NCBI RefSeq assembly: GCF_026212465.1
Contig: NC_080053.1
Span: 2,616,160 to 2,680,159, forward strand
Source of the DNA: Amaranthus tricolor
Lineage: Eukaryota; Streptophyta; Magnoliopsida; Caryophyllales; Amaranthaceae
Direction: 5' to 3'
DNA length: 64,000 nt
Of this stretch, positions 15,001-25,114 are shown piece by piece (position 1 is the first letter of the stretch; every line of letters begins with the position of its first letter). The notes under the pieces were generated by a model. It ran no database searches, was not told where the DNA came from, and saw nothing but the letters and a program-made list of their open reading frames with translations. Made by a program: the position numbers and the translations under genes.

Positions 15001-18000
15001 GCAACCAAACACGTAATTTCTAGCATATGACTATGATTTTAAATTCTAACCACTTCAACACAATAATATATACGAAATAGTGTTGTGTGCTATGTTGCGT
15101 GGAAAACAAACCAAGTTTGAGCTACTTTATGCGTGAAAGTGCAAAAAACACTTTTAAACCCATAAAAGCACTTGACCATGATTTTGAATTCTAACCACTT
15201 CAACACAATAATATATACCAAATAGTGTTGTGTGCCAAGTTTTGTGGAAAACAAACCAAGTTTGAGCTATTTTATGCGCGAAAGTGCCAAAAAAGTATAA
15301 GAACCCATAAAATCGCAACTTAACACGAAATTTCAAGCATATGACTTTGATTTTCTTTTCTAAAAACGTCAACACAATAATATATACCAAACAGTGTTGT
15401 GTGCCAAGTTTCGTGGAAAACAAACCAAGTTTGAGCTACTTTATGCGCGAAAGTGCCAAAAAAATATAAGAACACATAAAATCGCAACTTAACACATAAT
15501 TTCTAGCATATGACTTTGATTTTCAATTATAAAAACTTCAACACAATAATATATACCAAATAGTGTTGTGTGCCACGTTTCGTGGAAAACACACCAACTT
15601 TGAGCTACTTTATGCGCGAAAGTGCCAAAAAAGTATAAGAACCCATAAAATCGCATCTTAACACGTAATTTCTAGCATATGACTTTGATTTTCTTTTATT
15701 AAAACTTCAACACAACAATATATACCAAATAGTATTGTGTGCCAAGTTTCGTGGAAAACAAACCAAGTTAGAGCTACTTTAAGCGCGAAAGTGCCAAAAA
15801 AGTATAAGAACCCATAAAATCGCAACTTAACACATAATTTCTAGCATATGACTTTGATTTTCAATTATAAAAATTTCAACACAATATATACCAAATCGTG
15901 TTGTGTGCCAAGTTTCGTGGAAAGCAAACCAAATTTGAGCTACTTTATGCGCGAAATTGAGAAAAAAAATAAAAAACCCTTAGAATCGCATCTTAACATG
16001 TAATTTCTAGCATATGACTATGATTTTCAGAGCTAACCACTTCAATACAATACTATATACCAAATAGTGTTGTGTGAAAAATATCGTGCAAAACACACCA
16101 TGTTTAAGCTACTTTATGCGCGAAAGTGAAAAAAAAATCTAAAAATCCATAAAATCGCAACCTAAAAAATAATTATTAGCATATAACTATTATTTTCAAT
16201 TATAAAAACTTCAACACAATAATATATACCAAATAGTGTTGTGTGCCACGTTTCGTGGAAAACACACCAACTTTGAGCTACTTTATGTGCGAAAGTACGA
16301 AAAAAAATTAAAAACCCATAGAATCGCATCTTAACACGTAATTTCTAGCATATGGCTATTATTTTAAGAGCTAACCACTTCAACACAATAATATATACCA
16401 AATAGTGTTGTGTTAAAAGTATCGTGCAATGCACACCATGTTTAAGCTACTTTATGCGCGAAAGTGAAAAAAAAACTAAAAAACCCATAAAATCGCAACC
16501 TAACAAATAATTATTAGCATATGACTATGATTTTAAATTCTAACCACTTCAAAACAATAATATATACCAAATAGTGTCGTGTGCCAAGTTTCGTGGAAAA
16601 CAAACCAAGTTTGAGCTACTTTATGCGTGAAAGTGCCAAAAACACTTTTAACCCATAAAATCGCATCATAGCACTTAATTTCTAGCACATGACTTTGATT
16701 TTCAATTCTAACCACTTCAACAGAATAATATATACCAAATAGTGTTGTATGCAAGGTTTTGTGGAAAATAAACAAAGTTGGAGCTATTTTATGCGCGAAA
16801 GTGCCAAAAGAGCATAAGAACCCATAAAATCGCAACTTATCACGTAATTTCTAGCATATGACTTTGTTTTTCGATGGTAAAAACTTAAACACAATAATAT
16901 ATACAAAATAGTGTTGTGCGTAAGGTTTCGTGCAAACCACACCATGTTTAAGCTACTTTAGTCGCGAAAGTGACAAAAAAGCTAAAAAACCCATAAAATC
17001 GTAACTGAACACGTAATTTCTAGAAAATAACTATGATTTTCAATTCTAACAACTTCAACACAATAATATATATACCAAATAGTGTTGTGTGCCAAGTTTC
17101 GTGCAAAACTCACCATGTTTAAGCTACTTTATTCGCGAAAGTGATAAAAAGGATAAAAAAAAACCCATAAAATTGCCACCTAACACGTAATTTCTAGCAT
17201 ATGACTATGATTTTAAATTATAACCACTTCAACACAATAATATATACCAAACAGTGATTTGTGCTATGTTGCGTGGAAAACAAACCAAGTTTAAGCTACT
17301 TTAGGCGAGAAAGTGATAAAAAAGCTTAAAAACCCATAAAATCGCAACTTAACACGTAATTTCTTGCATATGACTATGATTTTCAATGCTAACCACTTCA
17401 ACACAATAATATATACCAAATAGTGTTGCGTGCCAAGTTTCGTGAAAAACACAATATGTTTAAGCTACTTTATGCACGAAAGTGGAAAAAAAGCTCAAAA
17501 AAACCCATAAAATGGTAACCTAACACGTAATTTCTAGCATATGACTATGATTTTAAATTGTAACCACTTCAACAAAATAATATATACCAAACAGTGTTGT
17601 GTGCTATGTTGCGTGGAAAACAAACCATGTTTGAGCTACTTTATGCGCGAAAATGCCAAAAAAGTATAAGAACCCATAAAATTGCAACTTAACACGTAAT
17701 TTCTAGCAAATGACTTTGATTTCAATTATAAAAACCTCAACACAATAATATATACCAAATAGTGTTGTGTGCCACGTTTCGTGGAAAACACACCAAGTTT
17801 GAGCTACTTTTATGCGCGAAAGTGTGAAAAAAAATTAAAAACCCATAGAATCGCATCATAACACGTAATTTCTAACATATGACTATGATTTTCAGAGCTA
17901 ACCACTTCAACACAATAATATATGCAAAATAGTGTTGTGTGCAAGGTTTCGTGCAAACCACACCATGTTTAAGCTACTTTATGCGCGAAAGTGACAAAAA

Positions 18001-20940
18001 AACTAAAAAACCCATAAAATCATAACCTAACACGTAATTTCTAGAAAATAACTATGATTTTCAATTCTAACAACTTCAACACAATAATATATACCAAATA
18101 GTGTTGTGTGCCTAGTTTCGTGCAAAACTCACCATGTTTAAGCTACTTTATGCGCGAAAGTGATAAAAAAGATAAAAAAAACCCATAAAATCGCAGCCTA
18201 ACACGTAATTTCTAGCATATGACTATGATTTTAAATTATAACCACTTCAACACAATAATATATACCAAACAGTGATTTGTGATATGTTGCGTGGAAAACA
18301 AACATAGTTTAAGCTCCTTTAGGCGTGAAAGTGATAAAAAGCTTAAACACCCATAAAATCGCAACTTAACACGTAATTTCTTGCATACGACTATGATTTT
18401 CAATGCTAACTACTTCAACACAATAATATATACCAAACAGTGTTGTGTGCTATGTTGCGTGGAAAACAAACCAAGTTTGAGCTACTTTATGCGTGAAAGT
18501 GCCAAAAACACTTTTGACCCATAAAATCGCATCATAGCACTTGACCATGATTATCAATTCTAACCACTTCAACACAATAATATATACCAAATAGTGTTGT
18601 GTGCCAAGTTTTATGGAAAACAAACCAAGTTTGAGCTACTTTTTGCGCGAAAGTGCCAAAAAACTATAAGAGCCCATAAAATCGCAACTTAACACGTAAT
18701 TTCTAACATATGACTTTCATTTTAAATTATAAAACTTCAACACAACAATATATACCAAATAGTGTTGTGTGCCAAGTTTTGTGGAAAACAAACCAAGTTT
18801 GAGCTACTTTATGCGCGAAAGTGCCAAAAAAGCTTAAAAACCCATAAAATCGCAACTTAACACGTAATTTCTAACATATGACAATGATTTTAAATTCTAA
18901 CCACTTCAACACAATAATATATACCAAATAGTGTTGTGTGCCAAGTTGTGTGGAAAACAAACCAAGTTTGAGCTACCTGAAACGTGAAAGTGCCAAAAAC
19001 ACTTTTAACCCTTAAAATCGCATCATAGCACATAATTTCTATCACATGACTATGATTTTCAATTTTAACCACTAATATATATACCAAATAGTGTTGTGAG
19101 CCAAGTTGCGTGGAATAAAAACCATGTTTGACCTACTTTAGGCGCGAAAGTGCCAAAAAAGCTTAAAAACCCATAAAATCGCAACTTAACACTCTAATTC
19201 TAGCATATAACTATAATTTTCAATTCTAACCACTTCAACACGATATGATATACCAAATAGTGTTGTGTGCCCAGTTTCGTGAAAAAGAAACCAAGTTTGA
19301 GCTACTTTATTCGTGAAAGTGCCAAAAAACACATAAAACCCATAAAATCATAACTTAGCACTTAATTTCTAGCACATCACTATGATTTAAAATTCTAACC
19401 ACTTCAACACAATAATATATACCAAATAGTGTTGTGTGCCAAGTTTCGTAGAAAACAAACAAAGTTTGAGCTACTTTATTCGTGTAAGTGCCAAAAACGC
19501 ATAAAAACCCATAAAATTGCATCTTAACACATAATTTCTAGCATATGACTATGATTTTCAGAGCTAACCACATCAGCACATTAATATATACCAAATAGGG
19601 TTGTGTACAATGTATCGTGCAAAACACACCATGTTTTAACTACTTTATGCGCGAAAGTGAAAAAAAACTAAAAAAACCCATAAAATCGCAACCTAACCAA
19701 TAATTATTAGTATATGACTATGATTTTAAATTATAACCACTTCAACACAATAATATATACCAAATAGTGTTTTGTGCCAAGTTCCGTGGAAAACAAACCA
19801 TGTTTTAGATACTTTATGCGTGAAAGTGCCAAAAACACTTTTAACCAATAAAATCGCAACTTAGCACTTAATTTCTAGCAGATGACTATGATTTTTAATT
19901 CTAACCACTTCAACAGAATTATATATACCAAATAGTGTTGTGTGCCATGTTGCGTGGAAAACAAACCAAGTTTGAGCTACTTTATGCGTGAAAGTGTCAA
20001 AAACACTTTTAACCCATAAAATCGCTACTTAGCACTTAATTTCAAGCACATGACTATGATTTTAAATGCTAATCACATCAACACAATAATATAAACCAAA
20101 TAGTGTTGTGTGCGATGTTTCGTGGAAAACAAACCAAGTATGAGCTAATTTATACGCCAAAGTGCCAAAAAAGCATAAGAACCCATAAAATCGCAAGTTA
20201 ACACGTAATTTCTAGCATATGACTTTGATTTTCAATTGTAAAAACTTAAACACAATAATATATACCAAATAGTGTTGTGTATCAAGTTTCGTGGAAAACA
20301 AAGCACGTTTGAGCTACCTTATTCGCCAAAGTGCAAAAAAGCTTAATAACCCATAAAATCACATCTTAACACGTAAATTGTAGCATATGACTGTGATTTT
20401 CAATGCTAACCACTTCAACACAATAATATATACCAAATAGTATTGTGTGCCATGTTTAAGCTCCTTTATGCGCAAAAGTGAGAAAAAAGCTAAAAAACCC
20501 ATAAAATCGAAACCAAACACGTAATTTCTAGCATATGACGATTATTTTTAATTCTAACCAATTCAACACAATAATATATAAAAAAAAGTGTAGTGTGCTA
20601 AGTTGCATGGAAAACAAACCAAGTTTGAGCTACTTTAGGCGCGAAAGTGCCAAAAAAGCTTAAAATACCCATAAATTCGCAACCTAATACGTAATTTCTA
20701 GCATATGACTATGATTTTAAATTCTAACCACTTCAACACAATAATAAATACAAAATAGTGTTGTGTATCAAGTTCCGTGGAAAACGAACCAAGTTTTAGA
20801 TACTTTATGCGTGAAAGTGCCAAAAACACTTTTAACCCATAAAATCGCAACTTAGCACTTAATTTCTAGCACATGACTACGATTTTAAATTCATACCACT
20901 TCAACAAAATAATATATACCAAATAGTGTTGTGTGCCAAG

Positions 20941-21737
20941 TGATGTGGAAGTGTAATGGGACCGTTTTAGAGTGTATGAATTAGCTTAAGAACAAGCTTA
21001 ACAAGGAACGAAACAAGAGAACACCCACGCAACTTAGAAACTTATTCTAGATTGGATGGTTTCTTTGAGCAGCAAAAATTCACTAAGTATTTTAAACTCT
21101 CAAAGCTTTTACTCTCAAACACTAAGTAATAAGAATAAAAGGGGCGTGCAACACAAAGTAAGCACAAAGAAATTCACAAAGAAAATCAGAATTTTGTTTT
21201 CAATCTCACTTGCCTAAAATGCATGGCAATGAGTTACTTTTATACTAAAAATAATGCAAGTGTTACAAGCCTTCAAGGAACCTTTTAACTTCCCTCAAGG
21301 AACCTTTTAACTTTCCCTTCAAGGAACCTTTTAACTTTCCCTCTACAAAAATCAGAAAACAAAGCATTAAACAAAAGCTAGAATTAAGCCTTTTTAATGT
21401 TAAGCATTTAAGGCTAATAATGACCCTTTATTAATAGCTATTTAAACAGCAAATTAAGGCTAATTAAGCTACTTTGAACCGTCCATATTCTCCTAAAAAA
21501 CTCTTGCATTTCTCCTATAAAAAACTCCCTTTTAAGCATTAAAGCTAGAATTCAGGTTGCTGCTTGTATTCAACTTCCCATTTAAGGCAAGTAATAAAGG
21601 ATTTCTTTGAAGAGAATCCCACGAAATTAGTAGCCGTTTGCTTGACATTTGCGTGACTAAGTAAAGCATGGACCGTAGCTTGTGTTGTAGGAACCGTAAC
21701 TTGATGATCTTGGACTTTGTGGACTGAATTCTCATCA
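20941..21737 (-). repeat. 3' LTR of the Gypsy element
   Basis: 797 bp, TGATG...CATCA. It is the downstream LTR because coding reads on the minus strand and the polypurine tract adjoins its right edge. It holds three tandem copies of a ~24-bp unit containing CAAGGAACCTTTTAACTT (about 21276-21345), against two in the other LTR. The last ~64 codons of gag-pol lie inside it, ending at 21545. Confidence 0.95.
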
Positions 21738-24271
21738 TTCTCCCCCTCTTCAAAGAAGTTTGCCCTCAAACTCTCATCTTCAAGGTATGGAGACAAATCA
21801 CCCACATTGAAAGTTGCACTAACACCACCATAGTCACTCGGCAATTCAAGCTTGTAAGCACTTTCTCCAATCTTTTCAACCACACGAAATGGACCATCTG
21901 ATCTAGGCATAAGCTTGTTCTTCCTAAGGTTAGGAAAACGTTCCTTACGCAAATGTAACCACACCAAAACACCTTGAGCAAAAGTAGGTTGTTTCCTTCT
22001 TTTATTAGCTCTTTCCTTGTAAACGGTATTCATGGCTTCAATCTTTTCCTTGACTTGAGCGCATGTTTCTTGAAAAGCTTCCCATCTTTTCTTTGAATCA
22101 ACATGAACTAGATCTTTCTTGGGCAAAGGAATAAGATCAAGAGGAAGTAAAGGATTTACCCCATAGACCACCTCAAAAGGAGCACGAGTAGTAGTAGATG
22201 ACGGTGATCTATTGTAGACAAACTCAGCATGAGCCAACTTCACATCCCAATCCTTTTGCGTTCTACTCACTAGACCATGCAATAAGGATCCCAAAGTGCG
22301 ATTTGTGACCTCTGTTTGACCATCCGTTTGTGGATGATGAGAAGTACTAAAAAGAAGTTTAGTACCTACCAACTTCCAAAGAGTCCTCCAAAAATGACTT
22401 AGGAACTTAGTGTCCCTATCCGAAACAATGGTCCTTGGCACTCCATGTAGGCGTAATATTTCTTGAAAGTACAAATCAGCAACTTTGGATGCATCATCCG
22501 TCTTGTGACAAGCAATGAAATGAGCCATTTTAGAAAAACGATCAACAACCACCATGATGCTATCTTTTCCTCTTTGAGTCCTAGGAAGACCCACAATAAA
22601 GTCCATACTTACCTCTTCCCAAGGAGCATTAGGAACGGGCAAGGGAGTGTAGAGACCCTTATGAAAGGTACTCTTGGACTTTTGACAAGTAGAACATCTT
22701 TCAACCACATGTGTTACATCCTTGATCATTCGTGGCCAATAGAAATGTTCTTGAAGTATCTCCATAGTCTTATGAATTCCAAAATGACCCGCAATACCTC
22801 CTCCATGGACTTCACGCACCAATAACTCACGCACTCCACTTTTAGGGATACATAACTTGTTTCCCTTGAATAAGAAACCATCATGAATAGCTTTTCTATC
22901 AAATTGCCATGGTCTACCAAGCAAAATATGACACGCACTCATAGGTAAAACATCACACCAACGTTTATCATAAAAATTTCCTATAGTGAATGAAACTAGT
23001 GCTTGTTTCTTAACCTTTAAACCAGTGTCATTATCCAGCCAATTTAACTTGTAAGGTTTAGCATGATTTCGTGTAGGTAATTTAAGCTTACTTACAAGTT
23101 CAGTTGAGGCCACATCCGTGCATGATCCTTCATCAACAATCACATCAAAAACCTTGTCTTGAACCTTGCATCTAGTATGAAAAAGGTTCTCTCGTTGTTG
23201 CATATCTTTGAGAGGTTCGGAATGTAGAAGTCTTCTCACAACACCACATAATGGAGTGTCATTTTCTTCAGCACCATATTCCTCATATTCCTCCTCCTCT
23301 TCCTCTTCTTCGGAACCCCACTCTCCTTCTTGAATAGTAAGTGTATTCCGTTTTGGACATTCACTAGCAATATGTCCTCTTTCATGACACTTGTAACAAG
23401 TTCTTTTGGATGCATCTTGCTTGAAATCTGGTTTTCCTCCATAAGTTTTCGAAGGGTTAGTAGGAACAGTTGATTTAGAAGGGCTAGGAAAAGAATCAAC
23501 TTTTCCCGCGGAAGAGAACGCTCTAAAAGGGGGTCTTGGAGCATTCTTTGGTTTCTCCTCTTTGTTTTGTGCTTTAACCTTCCTAGCAGCCTTCACAACC
23601 TCATCATAAGTGGAATAAGGTAGAAGATCCACCTTATTAGAGATTGGTTTAGAAAGCCCCTTTGTGAAACGCGCAATTTTGAGTGGTTCCTTCTCTTGTA
23701 TGTCACACACCAAGCTAAGCTTCTCAAACTCACGCACATATTCATCAATATTACGCTCACCTTGATTTAGGCGAGTTAATTTGACATATTGATCTTGCAC
23801 ATATTCACGTGGGACCCAACGTTGCTCCATTTTCTTCTTGAGTTTTTCCCAAGATGCAATCTTTTCTTTCCCTTCTCTCCTTCTCTTGGCTTTGAGGTTA
23901 TCATACCAAAGCCCAGCAAGTTTTGTCAATTTAAGAGTCGCCATTTTACAACTCTTATCATCATCATAATTTTTATACTCAAAAATATTCTCTAATCTTC
24001 GTACCCAATCATAAAAAACCTCCGGATCACTAGAACCATCAAATTCAGGAAGGTCTAGTTTGAAACTTCTATCTTCTTGATTGTTACGAAAATGGGACTC
24101 GCCATGGGTGGGAGTAGAATTCTCTAATTCCTCTACCCTTCTACCCACTCTAAGCAACGTCTCTCCAATGGCATCCATCCTTGTTTCATGCCTCTTCATT
24201 CCATCGTGCATTACATGAAGTTGATCCACGATTACTTTTAACATTTCGGCATTGGACTGATTATCACCCAT
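21545..24271 (-). CDS. Gag-protease-integrase polyprotein lacking RT and RNase H
   Basis: Uninterrupted 908-codon frame from ATG (24269-24271). Order: retrotransposon Gag domain (about residues 77-235), zinc knuckle C-X2-C-X4-H-X4-C at residues 292-305 (CYKCHERGHIASEC), acidic linker, aspartic-protease region with VIVDEGSCTDVAS near residue 378, then ILLGRPWQFDRK. At about residue 463 the frame jumps from the protease end (HDG) straight to the integrase N-terminus (FLFKGNKLCIPK). The integrase shows an HHCC zinc site ending CSTC (about residue 525) and a DDE core: D in SMDFIVGL, D in IVSDRDTKF 61 residues later, E in DGQTEVTNR 35 residues further, then a C-terminal GPF-type segment. There is no YVDD or RNase H motif anywhere. 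Related plant polyproteins are usually about 1400-1600 residues, so roughly 500-600 are missing. The last ~64 residues are read from the 3' LTR. Gag could form particles, but the protein cannot copy RNA itself; mobility would need RT in trans (inference). Confidence 0.93.
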   Translation of the reverse strand: MGDNQSNAEMLKVIVDQLHVMHDGMKRHETRMDAIGETLLRVGRRVEELENSTPTHGESHFRNNQEDRSFKLDLPEFDGSSDPEVFYDWVRRLENIFEYKNYDDDKSCKMATLKLTKLAGLWYDNLKAKRRREGKEKIASWEKLKKKMEQRWVPREYVQDQYVKLTRLNQGERNIDEYVREFEKLSLVCDIQEKEPLKIARFTKGLSKPISNKVDLLPYSTYDEVVKAARKVKAQNKEEKPKNAPRPPFRAFSSAGKVDSFPSPSKSTVPTNPSKTYGGKPDFKQDASKRTCYKCHERGHIASECPKRNTLTIQEGEWGSEEEEEEEEYEEYGAEENDTPLCGVVRRLLHSEPLKDMQQRENLFHTRCKVQDKVFDVIVDEGSCTDVASTELVSKLKLPTRNHAKPYKLNWLDNDTGLKVKKQALVSFTIGNFYDKRWCDVLPMSACHILLGRPWQFDRKAIHDGFLFKGNKLCIPKSGVRELLVREVHGGGIAGHFGIHKTMEILQEHFYWPRMIKDVTHVVERCSTCQKSKSTFHKGLYTPLPVPNAPWEEVSMDFIVGLPRTQRGKDSIMVVVDRFSKMAHFIACHKTDDASKVADLYFQEILRLHGVPRTIVSDRDTKFLSHFWRTLWKLVGTKLLFSTSHHPQTDGQTEVTNRTLGSLLHGLVSRTQKDWDVKLAHAEFVYNRSPSSTTTRAPFEVVYGVNPLLPLDLIPLPKKDLVHVDSKKRWEAFQETCAQVKEKIEAMNTVYKERANKRRKQPTFAQGVLVWLHLRKERFPNLRKNKLMPRSDGPFRVVEKIGESAYKLELPSDYGGVSATFNVGDLSPYLEDESLRANFFEEGENDENSVHKVQDHQVTVPTTQATVHALLSHANVKQTATNFVGFSSKKSFITCLKWEVEYKQQPEF
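21738..21751 (-). other. Polypurine tract of the Gypsy element, inside the coding frame
   Basis: The minus strand reads GAAGAGGGGGAGAA directly against the 3' LTR, the plus-strand DNA primer site. It is also translated: it lies in frame within gag-pol and encodes the E-E-G-E-N stretch before the frame enters the LTR. Confidence 0.9.
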
Positions 24272-24311
24272 GCTGCGTTTTAACGAGTGTAATCTCGTTC
24301 AACACAATTTG

Positions 24312-24323
24312 GCTCTGATACCA
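24312..24323 (-). other. Primer binding site (tRNA-Met) of the Gypsy element
   Basis: The minus strand reads TGGTATCAGAGC, the usual plant site complementary to the 3' end of initiator tRNA-Met. It lies two bases inside the 5' LTR edge. The gag-pol ATG follows only about 40 bases downstream, so the leader is very short. Confidence 0.93.
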
Positions 24324-24325
24324 AC

Positions 24326-25114
24326 TGATGTGGAAGTGTAATGGGACCGTTTTAGAGTGTATGAATTAGCTTAAGAACAAGCTTAACAAGGAACGAAACA
24401 AGAGAACACCCACGCAACTTAGAAACTTATTCTAGATTGGATGGTTTCTTTGCGCAGCAAAAATTCACTAAGTATTTTAAACTCTCAAAGCTTTTACTCT
24501 CAAACACTAAGTAATAAGAATAAAAGGGGCGTGCAACACAAAGTAAGCACAAAGAAATTCACAAAGAAAATCAGAATTTTGTTTTCAATCTCACTTGCCT
24601 AAAATGCATGGCAATGAGTTACTTTTATACTAAAAATAATGCAAGTGTTACAAGCCTTCAAGGAACCTTTTAACTTCCCTCAAGGAACCTTTTAACTTTC
24701 CCTCTACAAAAATCAGAAAACAAAGCATTAAACAAAAGCTAGAATTAAGCCTTTTTAATGTTAAGCATTTAAGGCTAATAATGACCCTTTATTAATAGCT
24801 ATTTAAACAGCAAATTAAGGCTAATTAAGCTACTTTGAACCGTCCATATTCTCCTAAAAAACTCTTGCATTTCTCCTATAAAAAACTCCCATTTAAGCAT
24901 TAAAGCTAGAATTCAGGTTGCTGCTTGTATTCAACTTCCCATTTATTCAACTTCCCATTTAAGGCAAGTAATAAAGGATTTCTTTGAAGAGAATCCCACG
25001 AAAGTAGTAGCCGTTTGCTTGACATTTGCGTGGCTAAGTAAAGCATGGACCGTAACTTGTGTTGTAGGAACCGTAACTTGATGATCTTGGACTTTGTGGA
25101 CTGAATTCTCATCA
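24326..25114 (-). repeat. 5' LTR of the Gypsy element
   Basis: 789 bp, almost identical to the other LTR. It has one fewer copy of the 24-bp unit and a private 16-bp duplication (ATTCAACTTCCCATTT, near 24940-24960); 24 minus 16 accounts exactly for the 8-bp length difference. It carries the element's promoter. Confidence 0.95.
24623..24629 (-). promoter_or_regulatory. Candidate TATA box of the Gypsy 5' LTR
   Basis: The minus strand reads TATAAAA, about 300 bp before the inner LTR edge, a sensible U3/R position. The matching site in the 3' LTR is at about 21237-21243. Transcription would start near 24595 and run leftward. Motif-based only. Confidence 0.5.

Larger units (their letters stand above)
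1..20940 (+). repeat. ~169-bp satellite array, left block
   Basis: Continuous head-to-tail tandem repeat. A typical monomer can be read from CAACACAATAATATATACC through GTGTTGTGTGCCAAGTTTCG, GTTTGAGCTACTTTATGCGC, GAAAGTGCC, ACCCATAAAATCGCAAC, ACGTAATTTCTAGCATATG to ATTCTAACCACTT, and then begins again; counting this consensus gives 169 bp. Real copies vary by a few bases and some are truncated. All copies read in the same direction. The monomer is strongly AT-rich apart from a short CpG patch (GCGCG). No gene, RNA or other element is visible here; the short minus-strand open frames are the monomer read through and recur with it. Length and organisation fit a plant centromeric or pericentromeric satellite (inference). 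Confidence 0.97.
20941..25114 (-). mobile_element. Ty3/Gypsy chromovirus (CRM-like), RT/RNase H-deleted derivative
   Basis: LTR retrotransposon on the minus strand inserted in the satellite. Both LTRs begin TGATG and end CATCA, and the insert is flanked by the direct repeat CCAAG (20936-20940 and 25115-25119). A tRNA-Met-type primer binding site abuts the 5' LTR and a polypurine tract abuts the 3' LTR. Total length is 4174 bp, short for a Gypsy element because reverse transcriptase and RNase H are absent. The two LTRs differ by about 5 substitutions over roughly 775 aligned bases plus two repeat-unit indels, so the insertion is young. The integrase type and the coding overlap with the 3' LTR suggest the CRM lineage; without a canonical chromodomain or a phylogeny this lineage call is moderate. 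Confidence 0.95.

Noticed and set aside
646..20000. Many 60-100-codon minus-strand open frames with peptides such as FGTFAHKVAQTWFVFHK and HTTLFGIYYCVEVV
   Set aside because: They are the satellite monomer read on the minus strand. They recur with the tandem period, shift frame between copies because 169 is not a multiple of 3, and have no independent conservation or start signals.
21532..23995. Shorter frames on both strands overlapping the Gypsy gag-pol
   Set aside because: They are out-of-frame shadows of the 908-codon polyprotein, with low-complexity peptides and no domains.
24312..24323. tRNA gene near the LTR edges
   Set aside because: Only the 12-base primer-binding match is present; there is no cloverleaf.
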